NCBI RefSeq assembly: GCF_002443255.2
Contig: NW_019211456.1
Location: forward strand, 21,941,061 to 22,005,060
Source of the DNA: Varroa destructor
Taxonomy: Eukaryota; Arthropoda; Arachnida; Mesostigmata; Varroidae
Direction: 5' to 3'
DNA: 64,000 nucleotides
The translations under genes and the position numbers were made by a program. Positions 44,571 to 56,400 of the stretch are shown here, one piece after another. Below the pieces are notes generated by a model that did no database searches, was not told the origin of the DNA, and worked only from the letters and a program-made list of their open reading frames with translations. Numbering within the stretch: the first letter of the stretch is position 1; every line of letters starts with the position of its first letter.

Positions 44571-47500
44571 AATTCGTTGTTTTTGCCGTTCATTGTCGTC
44601 GTTATATCCTCGCAAAATATAGAACTTATGCTGTATTAACTTGTTCTGTATTGTAGTTAGTCCATATGATTGCTACCATTAGTAAGGTGTGCTCTGGGAA
44701 GGTCGGTAGGCGTTCATATTGATCTTCTATTTATAATAGCTGATGGTCTTACTACTTTTCTGGGCAGCTTTACCATTCAGGGCAGCAATAGTGAGCGTTG
44801 AGCGTATTCTGTGTATCTATCTCTAGCCATATATAAGACTTGTCTGTCTCGGTATTCTTGTGGCTGCGTGTGTTTGTGTGTGCAAGTGCCTGTGTATGTA
44901 TGTGTGCGTATGTGTGTTTGTGTGTGTGTGTGTGTGTTCGTGGGCAAACGAGAGTATGTAAGTACGCTTGGCCGTCATGTGTTTGCTGCGTCCGTGGATG
45001 TCTGTTCGGTCGTTTCTATGTGTATCGTTATGCGTATATGTCTGTACTGCGCCTTTGTTTGTATGAATGCAGCGAGTGAACGAAAGAGAGAAGACCAAAC
45101 ACACAATTCTTGATGCTGTTATCTTTGTTATTGTTAATGTTGTTGTCTCCTTTGTTTCGCTAAAGGAGAAAACAACGGCGCAGCAGGCGACAAGCCAGCA
45201 GCTGGTAGAGCAAATGGAATAGAGAAACGCCGCACCGTCGAGGGTACGACAACGCCGACGACGCTGTTGACGCTTGCTTAATGTGTCTGTATGGACGCAA
45301 CGGTGAAGAGCTGTTGTTGTGTTTGCGGCAGTTGCAGCAGTAGCACGAGCAGCCGCAAACGAAGAGCCGATTTTGCTTTTGCTATTTTTGTTGCTGCTGC
45401 TGTGGCCGCCGTCATCATTGATGCTTGTGCTGCTGCCGTGGGCAACGCGCTTTAGCCACGACTGCTCTAAGCATCGCGCTAACGCAGACGTCGCTAGCCA
45501 CCACTGCTAAGATCAACTGAGTGGCGGCAACCAGCGAAACAGTAGCGTTTTCGGAGCGTCGTCAGTGTATTGTTACACTACCCTTATTATACTACCAAAA
45601 CGACGGAAACAGGAGCACAGTACGATTCATGGAGCGCATACTAGAAATGATAGCATTAGTAGAAAAATGACGTAGTGTTTATAGTTGATCAAGAGGTGGT
45701 TGTCGTCCACATGACAACACTCGCAAAAAACTCTGATTATTACTTCAACTACTGCTACTAGTAATAGCAGAAGTGCTTTGTGTATAAGTGTGTTTATTAG
45801 TTGGTTTGTTTATTTTTATCGGTGTCTCTTGCTGTAGCTGTGAATTCTCACGGATTCGTGTACCCTCTATACTTATCGGGAAATCCTGATTACGGAGGAA
45901 AATGACGCTCGTTGATTCATTCGAGCAGCCATTGATCCATTGAATTCCCATCTTCGTTCGCTGAGGTTTGGTTCATAAGTTGTTTATGCTAGCAACGCTG
46001 AGCTTTCTCTCAGGAAAGTGCGTAATTGCGGAGTTAAAATAACACTTTAGTATGTGTATGTGTGGCTGTATAGGCTGTGATGAAGAAAAAGAATAGAAGC
46101 ATGATAAAATCATGCTAAATATCAAATGCCATGATGTAAAGCATTTGATATAAATGGGAAAATCGTGTGCTGGGTCAGACAAGAATAGGGCAATGTTCAC
46201 ACAAACATATAGAGAAACAAGAGCATCCCCCAATGTGATTGAGGCATCGCGGATACTCGCGCGTTGTACTGTGGTTTCGCACAACACAAGGAGACGCAAC
46301 TCGGCTTGTCCTACTGTGTGTGACTTTCAGTCTGATTTGTGTAAATGGCACGCAGCAAGGAAATAACCAATTGATGGTTAACGTTCGGTTCAATAAACGA
46401 TATGTATTTTACGGATCATAATTGTCTGACTGAATTCACATATGGTGCACATATCGGCGGTCGAAACTGCCAAAAGACACCGGAATGGTTCGTTGGTAAC
46501 GAAGAGTGTTAATATGTTCGGGTTGCCCGATCGTTTTACCTAGTTCTTCACACATTCATTTCAATATCTTCTAGACGACTCTCGTTAGCTATTTGCAATA
46601 ATCTTATATATTTGCAAAACAAGATGAGGGGGTATACCTAACCGGTGTTAGAACATTTAGACCGCATTATAAAGTAATAGCTGGTTGCCTTTATATGGAC
46701 GAAGCAATCATCTAGTGTGTAACAGGACGCATGTCTGTTGACGTTATTTAGCATTTAGAGAATTGCTAGATAGATGTATTCCATGGACTCATCTGAGCCT
46801 GTTTGTGCTTCCCAAAGTCACTATTTGGTCTAGTCACCATGTAAACTGGGACTTAGTCCCAGTTTACATAGCAGTCGTTTTTTATTGACATGTAACCAGG
46901 CTTAAATATATACAGACACGCCGTTTCGCTTAGTTATTTCGCGTTTGAGCTAAAAAACGCTTTTTATAATAAAAGCATTGTCTTTCTTCTTCTACTAAAA
47001 ATATCTACAGTGTCTGTGCATGGTCGGTACTGGGAGTCGTGACTGGTACTCAATTCTATCCCCTTTCCCGCCTCTTCCATAGGTTAGTTCAAAGTGGATG
47101 GATTATTCCCGAATCTCCGTGCACAGCTTTCCTACAACAACTCTTGGCAGTTTCTTCTCTTGCTGAACTTCGCAATGCTATTTATTGTCTGTAGTATGCG
47201 ATGGGTTTGTCTTTGCCGGTCTCTGTAGACTCTATGTCAGAGTGTATGTGTGAAGGTGCGCCTATAGCGGCTCCTCGCCCTTCCTTTCAATCTATCTACT
47301 TTTAATGGTTGGCAAATGCTGGCGTCCTTTTAAACCCGCCGACTTGTTGCCAGCGGCAGCGAGGGCGGTAACGGCTGCGTTTATGGTGCATCAGGACTTT
47401 ACCACAAGCACTGTGCTGGTAGTCAGTCATCGCTTTTGCGCTAGGGACTCTTTGATAGCAGGCGGAGCCAGCTGGCATTTCGATGCTTCAGCGTTCTTGT

Positions 47501-50472
47501 TTTGCTCTGAGTCAGACATACAGACCGGCACACATCGCCAAACAGACAGACAATCGTTACAGAGAAAAGCATATACACACACAAAAAAATCTGGTTATGT
47601 CTGTTGAACATATTATCCCCCAACTGGCGTGCGCTCTGCCTTTGAGTCGCTGGTTGTGGCCATACTAACAACGACTGAAACTTTGACTCTGCGTTGTGCA
47701 GCAGTTGACGATGAAGGATTTAGGTACGATCGAAGTTTGGTTGAAGTGGGATTCTATTAGCTGCATAGTGATTATATACATGTGCACAGCAGAGTTAATT
47801 CTAAAGGGGAGACTTTTTCAATGTTTGATAATATATGATATAATAATTATCGATGCGGTTGGAATGTGACTACTTTAATGGTGAGCACAGTAATCTCCGG
47901 TTTGTTGCCCTTCAAATTTTAGTGGGTGTCAGACTAAATTAACTCTGTGTTGTCTATCGGCATGTGTCAGAGTTTGTTAAGGTGGGAAACCGTTATCCTA
48001 AAAAGGGAAATACCAGCTATGCATACGCATGATCGATAAATCGATAACGATTGGAAGCGAGCTTCGCTTCAAGTTAGCTATATCTGTAATAACCCACTTC
48101 TAAAAACCAAATCAAAGGTAATCAACGACCGTACAGCAAAAAAATGACTTCAGGATATCAAAACCAAGTTATAACTTTCGATGCATTGAAACGGTAATAC
48201 GATTACCCGAGACTAGCAGTAATAAAAAAAATGCTTATATTTCTGAGGTGATGTCGGTATCATTTGTTATGCTAAAGCAAATATGGCACCAAAATAATTC
48301 ATGCTCGGGAGTTTTCAAAAAATTAAATCGTAAACAAAAATAGTATTTATCAAAATAGTTACCATTTTTTAGCTTACGTGTACGTTTTGTCAATACAGTT
48401 TTAATGAGTTACTTACATCAATCTATTTTTAGCTCTATGAGAAAGGATAATTGATGAGAAATAATTATATTTTTTTTTCTAGATAACTCTCGGTTTTTCG
48501 TATAATGACTCCATAGCCGGCATGAATCTACCGGCTTTAGAGACATTATAAAAAAGAGCCGTTCTAGAGAATATAAAGTTAGTAAACAAGAGCTTGATCA
48601 CAAAAATATATTTTTCAGTGTGGGTTGTGCTTCCAACTCCAAAAAATTCAAAATAACGAATGGAGTACTAGATTAGTATATTTTTAGACCCATTTCAAGC
48701 CACATTTAGGCCACGTCGTAGGTTCAACGTAAGCCGAATATTAATTTTTTGCTGCCTCAGTCTCTTTCACTAGTTAAGTAGCCTTGTGACCTATTATTCT
48801 ATATTTTTAAGTGCATGCAAACCTGAAGCTTAAAGTGTACAGAAGTAATAATGAACCTGGGCCTTCATATTCTACTCTTTTTTTGACTTTCCGCGCCGAT
48901 AAACACGATCTATAGGAAATCTCCCACATCATCATCGGCTCGAAAGGATTCTGACGAGGAAAATTTACCAGTTCAGCCGCTTTGCAGCAGTAAGTCACCC
49001 TGTTCTGACCGTACGAACAACGGGCTATCAACGACACCAACCGTGGCGTACAATCGAGACAACGGGACTAACGTCAACGAGCCACCGGTGAAGCACATGA
49101 ACGGCGGGGGTTCCGAATGCGCGATCATTACCAATGGCACAGACAAGGTGACAATTAGCTTAGTCAATGATAGCAATGACGGCGAAGACGACTACGAACC
49201 ACCGCCGACAGTGAAGGCCCGCGAAGTGCAGGATCCACCCGTCATCAAGGCTGTCAAACCACAACGAAAGAGTGCCGCAAACAATACGGCAGTTCGACTC
49301 AACCAGACGAAACGCGAAGAAAAACTCATTAATAACGAGCTCAAGAAGCGGGCGGCGCTAGACAACAATATAGAACCGGCCGTTACGGAACTCATTGACA
49401 GCAAAAAAATGCGAATGGATGATGGAGTCGTAGTTCTCGATGATGACAACGATGGTAATTAATAATTCATTGGTTTGGTGTTAAAGAGAAAGAATCGTGT
49501 AAAAATTTGTTTGCAGAGAGTAAATACTGACTTTGTAATAACGTTTTCTATATTAAAATCAAAGCCATCAGCTTAACACTTGACGGAAACATATCTCATA
49601 CATTGAGACGTCAGTCCTATTTATACCTGTTTTTTGGGAGTGATGCGGTCCTTAAATAGAAATTCAAATATAACAACGCTTTTCTTACTTCAGATGACGT
49701 GATTATTGTGGATCCTGCATCATCGGGGCGTTCGCCCCGAAAGTCGGCTCGCAGTACGCCTGCGAAGTCATACAAAGAGGTTGATTCCAGTCTCTATGAG
49801 GAGCGCAGGCCTAAGACAGCTAAAAATCGGAGCCTCGAAAAATTCAAAGAGTTTTTCAAGGCTGCTGCTGAACGCTCCAAGACGAAACCTGATGCTGTCG
49901 AAGTACTTCCTAGACCACAAAAAGAAGCAAAGCCAGCAAAGGAACCAAAGCAGCCAAGAGAACCGAAAGAGCCAAAGCCACCGAGAGAACCGAAGAAAAG
50001 GGGACCAAAACCCAAATATCCCCGTCCTTCTATGGAGCAGCTCAACAGTCTCTTTCAGCTGCAACAAAATGGACTTGCCGCTGCCCTTGGTATCTCGTTA
50101 CCCCCTTCGATTGCTAGCGCACTAAGTATTAGCGTAGTGCCAAGCAATCCTACTTCATCAAACCACAACCCCTTACCACCGCATCAATTTATTCCTGCAG
50201 CAAATCATCCCTTCTTTCAAGCGAATCCGTTTGCATCGCTTTTTCCGACCAACGCAGTTAGTCATTTGGTACCACCAAGTGGCCCACAAGCACCAAGAAT
50301 TGGCGATGGTTTGCAACCCGGAGCTGGTCTTACTCCTAAACGGCGAGGACGGAAGCCGGTCATATTGACCGAAGAGGAACGAGAGGCCCGCAAACAGGCA
50401 TACAAGCGAAAACTCGCGGAGAAGCTCAAAGAAAAGCGGCGACTCGAACGCGAAGCTAAAGAACAGGCCAAG
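40331..50472 (+). CDS. BAZ1A: BAZ-like protein N-terminal region, exons 1-3 (part of the BAZ gene)
   Basis: Exons 40331-40512, 48916-49454 and 49694-50472 encode residues 1-500. Exon 1 ends CAKITDFW with the Trp codon split by the 8.4-kb intron. Exon 2 is Ser/Asn/Thr-rich and ends MDDGVVVLDDDNDG; exon 3 begins DDVIIVDPASSGRSPRKSAR. Then come a Lys/Pro/Glu-rich stretch, two AT-hook-like motifs (KKRGPKPKYPR and PKRRGRKP), and a long basic helix ending at KEQAK. Most is probably disordered. No WAC domain is visible. Confidence 0.85.
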
Positions 50473-53400
50473 GTAAAAATATGTCTGTAAAATGACTTAC
50501 AGAAGAAGAGGTTTTTTTGTTTGTGAATTTCTATTAATATTGAACATTTAGGCAACCGTGAGGTGAATACCATTATAAACCGATCCTTAATATATTCGAA
50601 ACGGTTTACACTGCGTGCCACGTGCAACTGGCCTATATAGCTAATGTCGTGTAGGGCTTATCATTTCTGGAGGGTTTCAGCAATGTTTAACAGAGCACAT
50701 TTTAAACAGTAAAATCTATTCACTTGACTTGTATGCAGAGATTACGTATTCACGTCGGTTATTTTCTGTTTATAGGCTTTGCATGATGATCTTTCAATTC
50801 CTAACCTAAAGGCACTGCCCACGCTACCCGAATTCAACTGCAAGATCCCATCCGAGGGTTTGGGTGATCTTATGTGCATCCTCGAATTTATGAGTGCCTA
50901 TTCCTCGGAGTTAGGTGTGAAAGACTACTTTCCACAAGGTGTTTCCTTCGACATCCTTGAACGGGCCTTTACAGAAAATGACCCAATGGGCCTGCTTGTC
51001 AATGTTGTTCAGATCCTTCTCGGGTGCATCGTACGGTTGCAAGATAAGGATTGGACCATTGACTACAATGTTAAGTAAGTCAAACACACATCCCTGTATT
51101 TTGATCAAGTATTACGCTATTTTAAAGCAGCACGGTTTTCACACATAATTATAGCCAAACATAGCTTCATATTCATACGAAGTATTTAATTCCAGTGCGT
51201 AATGAGTGATTTAGGGGGTTCGCTCAACGGGTTCGGATTTGTCTTTTTTTCAGGCATGACAACGATGAGAGCGATAAATCGGTCATTCAGGCTCAAGAAA
51301 AAGCAGCTGCAGCCGGGAGGGAGTTTAGAGACACATTTGGGTTCATGTTCCATACAGCTCCTCTGGATTCCTTCACGTACAGTGATATGCTTCGATGGCA
51401 TCTTAAGGTAGAAGAGTTTCAAAGGCCAAAATTTAAACTTCAATGAAGATTCATTTACAACGCGGAATAGAGTTGCTTAACTTTAATACAGTAGGTCTAA
51501 TATTGGCGTACGTTGCTGCATGTGCAGGCGAGCGGAGCTCCAGGAGTGGACCTTCGGGACCGGATACATTGTCATCAAGGATTCACACCCAAAGAAGATC
51601 CGGGCTTCAAATTTGTTTGCGAAAACCCCGACGTGATGGAGAAGTTAGAGCGGGGCTCAATTGCAGGTCTCAATGTTCTTGAAAAAATCAAGGTTTGTAC
51701 CAAGTTACTTTTTACAGATATCAACGTGTGTACTTATTTTCATATCTTTCACACCTTTTTACTACACATAAACTTCTGAAACAACAAGCTTTTACTGGAA
51801 ATACTCTTTTTTTTTCTTTAATTACTGATTCATGCAACAATTTGAATGTAACAACCAAACTGGTAAATTAGGCGACATAATATCTTCACGTAAAAACTTG
51901 TAGTAACAGGGTCACAAAAACTTGTTTACTTCATTGCAGGTTGTACGGTGTCTTGTAGACCAGCTACTCACATTAGAGTTATTCCGAGAGACAATCGAGG
52001 ATGGCCTCGATCGCTGTGTCGAACTCAAAGTCCAACTGAAGAAGCTTTTATGGAGAAAGAAATTGTTGGAGGACGAAGAAAAGGGCATCAAGAAAGAAAA
52101 GGGGGGGAATAACCCCACCGAAGAGGGAGAAGACAGTAAAAATACCGAAGAGGTGCGAAAAACAAATGAGGATGAGAAGAAACGGAAAAACTGGAGATGT
52201 AAGTTTTCTTTTTGAAACGCCCTCTTTTGTTTCGAATGACTTGATAAAGCATAGACAGAGATAGTTTTTCTTTATTCTGTATATGTGCAAACAAATATTA
52301 TGATACAAGTGAATGTAATTGTGTGTACTATATTATAGATGATCTCCCGGAGATGCCACGGCGCGAGCTGGAACAGAGGATCACTACAACGGAAACTCAA
52401 ATCAACAAAGTGTGGTATCGGTTTGGCTTATCGTGTCTTGGGGAGGATCGTGCTCATCGAATCTATAATGTGATGCACTCGGTGCCTGCTATCGTAGTCG
52501 AGACGCTCGCTTGTGTTGAAGCCCCCTGCATAGAAGGTAAGTGGCGCAGTAGTCATAATGTGTGTGATAAACTATTAAGAGTGAGTACATTGTTTAGATT
52601 CGCGGTAATACGCCAACATATTAAAGAAACGAATGGCTCCTGTAACAGTGACATTCCTTATAGGATACTTGTCCAAAGTTACTAATGAACAAGTTTTTGA
52701 GAGACTAACTTAAGCACTTTGGCAACCTCTCAAAAATCTGAAATGCTGTAAATTCACAATTGAGAAGGTCAATAAAAGGTGTAGGATGTGAAGTTCCAAA
52801 CAGTCAGATACCTCTTTTTCAAATACGCTGCAGCAGTTTTTTTGAAAGTAGTATTTTTGCTGTTAGAAACAAAAACCTCACTGATAGGAAGCATTGATTT
52901 CATCCTATTTTAGGAGGAACGCCAGCACCCTCATCAAAAGAGTCTGTAGTTGAGAACGGACCAACGTCTGCGGCCCATGGTTCGCATCCAACGGAGAACG
53001 GGACTGCGAAGAGTGTAAACGCAAAACCAGAGATCAATGAGATTAAAGGTAGTGCGTCCTCCTCACCAACAAAATCTGTTTCTGGTTCACCACAAAAATC
53101 CACTGTCAAGACAGAAGGCGGTGCAGATGCCGAAGAGAAGAAGATTGAGGTACCAGTCGATGATACCCTAGTCTGCAGTGGGAACATGGAAACTTGTCGA
53201 GTGCACGCAGATCAGCAACCTCGCTATTATTTCATCCAGAATCACCAACAATTAGAGGCTCTAGTTAATGCTCTCGCTCCGAAAGGCTTACGCGAGACCG
53301 TCCTTAAGGAAACGATCACCAACGAAATGGACTACCTCCGAAATGTTATTAAAAGAACACCCATATCCAAGTAAGTTATCTACAAAGAGGGTACGGTAGT

Positions 53401-56400
53401 TGATAGAGGTTCGAAAGTAGATAGATATGCTGAATAAAGATTTACTTCTCTTGTATAAAACAGTTAGTCTACCGTGTACATGATGAGGTCTAGTAATGTA
53501 AACGTGTTTATATTCACATTTTGTTCCTTGTTTATATTCCTGGCGCTGCTGGTGTGATTGTAGATCCCCAACTTGATTCTTGATAACAATGACTCAAATG
53601 TTTGTTAATTTCAGATTGAACCGCACAATGCGCGACACCTATCGTCGCAAATATCCCTCTGAAGCTCTGAAATCTTCGAATGTTTTGGGTCTTGAAGCCA
53701 ATGTGGCTCTGGATCTTACGTTTCGCGAACTGCTGTTGGATATTGAAGATAAGGCCGTTCAAGCATCGCTTGGTGGATTCAAGGCCGAAAGTGGTCGTCG
53801 CCAGTCCTGGCGGGCAGAACTAGATGAGCCACTGATCCGGATGCAGAAACTGACACCAGAACAAACCAACAAAATTATGAAAGTAGATGAGCACGAAGTG
53901 AAGAGGATGGCCGAACGGTTGCTGGAGTTTGCTGAAACAGTACCAGCGAGATTTCTGAATGGCCCACTTGGAGAACAAGTTGACGAAAATACACCTGCTA
54001 AAATGGAAAACTGGAAAGCAGCATTACCCAACTGCACCAACTTTTCCCAGCTGTTCCTCTTCTATTCGGCGCTCGAAGCATCGATTCAATGGCAGAAGGG
54101 TCTTATTCAAGCGAGATGTAAAGTTTGTCGAGGAAAGCCCACAGTGAGTAAATGATAATTTAAATATCTTATGTTTTCAAGTAGAGTGTTTTTATAATGA
54201 ATAAGCTATCTATTATGATACTGAAACTTTTAGCAATCAATTTGATTTTCTGCACTCAGTGTAAATATATTTGTGCTCTCTGTAAGTTATTTTTTTAATT
54301 TTTCCTCACACCGTTGAAAACAATTTGTTTTGCGTAATTATTACCGTTGAGAAATATTGTTCTTAGTAGAAAAAAATATCACGTATTGTTTAGCCAAAGA
54401 TATGCAAAAACTGCACGCAGTCATAACAATGATCACCCACTAAATACTTCCAATATTATATGTTAGTTATCTATATAATTTTGGTTACAAAATGTTTCTT
54501 TTTTTTTGTAAGACAGTAGTTTACTGTGTGTTATATAAGTTATATATATATGGATTTATATATATATATATATGGAGGATTTATGAACGAAACTTATATA
54601 TATAAGTTTCGTTCATAAATTAAGGATTTAGAACTTATATATATAAGTTCTAAATCCTTAATTTATAATTTTTCAGCCTGAGCGAATGGTACGCTGCGAT
54701 CGTTGCGATCAAATTTTCCATCTATCATGCTTAAAACCAGCTCTGCGTGATGTGCCTGAAGAAACCTGGTTTTGCAAGAATTGCGAGCCAGATACCGTGC
54801 TTGAGTCCCCTCTTAAAAAACAGCGCACCAACGGAACGGCGGCATCTGCCGAGCCGGAGGCCGCACCCCCGGCTGAAAAACCGGTAAGTTACAACCACAG
54901 TACAGCCCATATCACAATGTCCGCAATCTCGTGCTCGAATAAGAACATGGGATTTGACATATTTTATAATAAGGGGATAATCATGTCTGCAATAATATGG
55001 TAGCAGTTCATTAAGTTATTGGTGCACGTCATACACAGCAATGCTTTCTTTGTAATCGGCTAAGTTTTGTTATTTATTAGTAATTTAAGTAGAAGGTTGC
55101 CCCAGTGAACTCTTAAAAACGATCTGCACTCTTTATTATAATAATATTGTTTATTCAACAGGTCATTGAGAATAATGAATACTGCGACGTTTGCCGAAGA
55201 GACGAGAAGTTATTATTGTGCGATTTTTGTCCACGGTCTTTCCACCTGGAGTGTCTCGATATAAAACGTGCACCGAGAGGAGACTGGCGTTGCATTGCCT
55301 GTTGCCTTGAGCCGAAAAAATACCGCCAAGAACTCAAAGAACTCCGTAAGCGAGTACTGGACAAAGAAGCAGCTGAGGTACATCTTATTGAGCCTTCCGA
55401 AAATATTCCCAGAGAAGAAATATTTAATATAATTTATCGATAATTATACGATATGATAGTACGATATGATAAATGCAACATATACCTTTGTTTTTGAACC
55501 TCCTTACTTTATTTTTTTTGTATTCCTACCAGGTTGATGTACAGCTTGACCTAAATCAGTGCGCGAAGTGCGGTGAACTACTAAGTCGAGGTCATATTGA
55601 TTGCAAAGGATGCGCTCGTAAATTCCACCTGATTTGTGCTGATCTACCGAAACGGCCTAAAGGTGATTGGTACTGCCGCAAGAAATGTGAACCAGGATAT
55701 GTGCCGAATGAATCACTGAGTCAAATACTACTTCTCGATGACGAATCGATGGACGAAAAGGAAAGCGTTGCTGAGGAAGAGGAAGTGGTCGAGGCGATGG
55801 AGGAGGAAGAAGTCGTAGACGCGGAGAAATCATTCGCCGAAGCTGACGCGTACGACTACAAGGCGTGCTCCGATATCCTTGATGTTCTCAAGAAGTCAGA
55901 TCACGCCTGGCCATTTCTCACGCCTGTGACCAAGAAGGATGCACCCGACTATCACAGGATTATTAAGAAACCCATGGACTTTGGCACAGTCCAGACCAAG
56001 CTGAACGACTCTAAGTATACGGTAGGTTAACGAGACAGTCGCCAGTTCGAACGAATATATATACACACACATCTATATCCAATAAAAAAGGAATCTCGCA
56101 TTCTGCCAGCTTCATTTTTTTGTTGTACTATTTATAAGAGATAGTATACACTAAGATCTCTCGGCATCAAAATGTGTTGAGAATACTGCGCTCGCCTAGT
56201 GTCAATCAAATTTACACTCTTATTGTTGTATGTTTTTGCAGCGTAACTCGGAGTTTGTATCCGACGTTATGCAAGTATTCATCAACTGCGAACAGTACAA
56301 TATGGAGGAAGCAGAGGTTTATCGAGAAGGTAAACAGCTACTTGAACTCTTTGTCGACCTACTCGATAATTACTCCATGGCACCTTTGCTCGACACACAA

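Larger units (their letters stand above)
40513..48915 (+). other. BAZ gene intron 1 (8.4 kb) with CpG/triplet-rich centre
   Basis: From about 41.1 to 45.7 kb the intron is rich in CAG/CTG, GT and CpG and looks unlike the AT-rich flanks. No exon in phase with its neighbours was found. An 88-residue ORF at 43,186-43,452 (GWSSGGNARGDRRGRTLLPE) is not recognised. The region could hold an alternative first exon, a long 5' UTR or a non-coding RNA. From 45.7 to 48.9 kb it is AT-rich with hairpins at 46.1 and 46.85 kb. Confidence 0.6.

Noticed and set aside
44337..44615. Minus-strand ORF with a 25-residue polyglutamine run
   Set aside because: It is the complement of the intronic TTG/CTG repeat, with no splice or promoter context.
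44811..45113. Overlapping 79-100 residue ORFs rich in Cys/Val or Thr/His
   Set aside because: They are translations of a TG-rich low-complexity tract on both strands.
49706..50125. 139-residue ORF overlapping BAZ exon 3
   Set aside because: Alternative-frame reading of a Lys/Pro-rich coding exon; the chosen frame is fixed by phases of exons 2 and 4.
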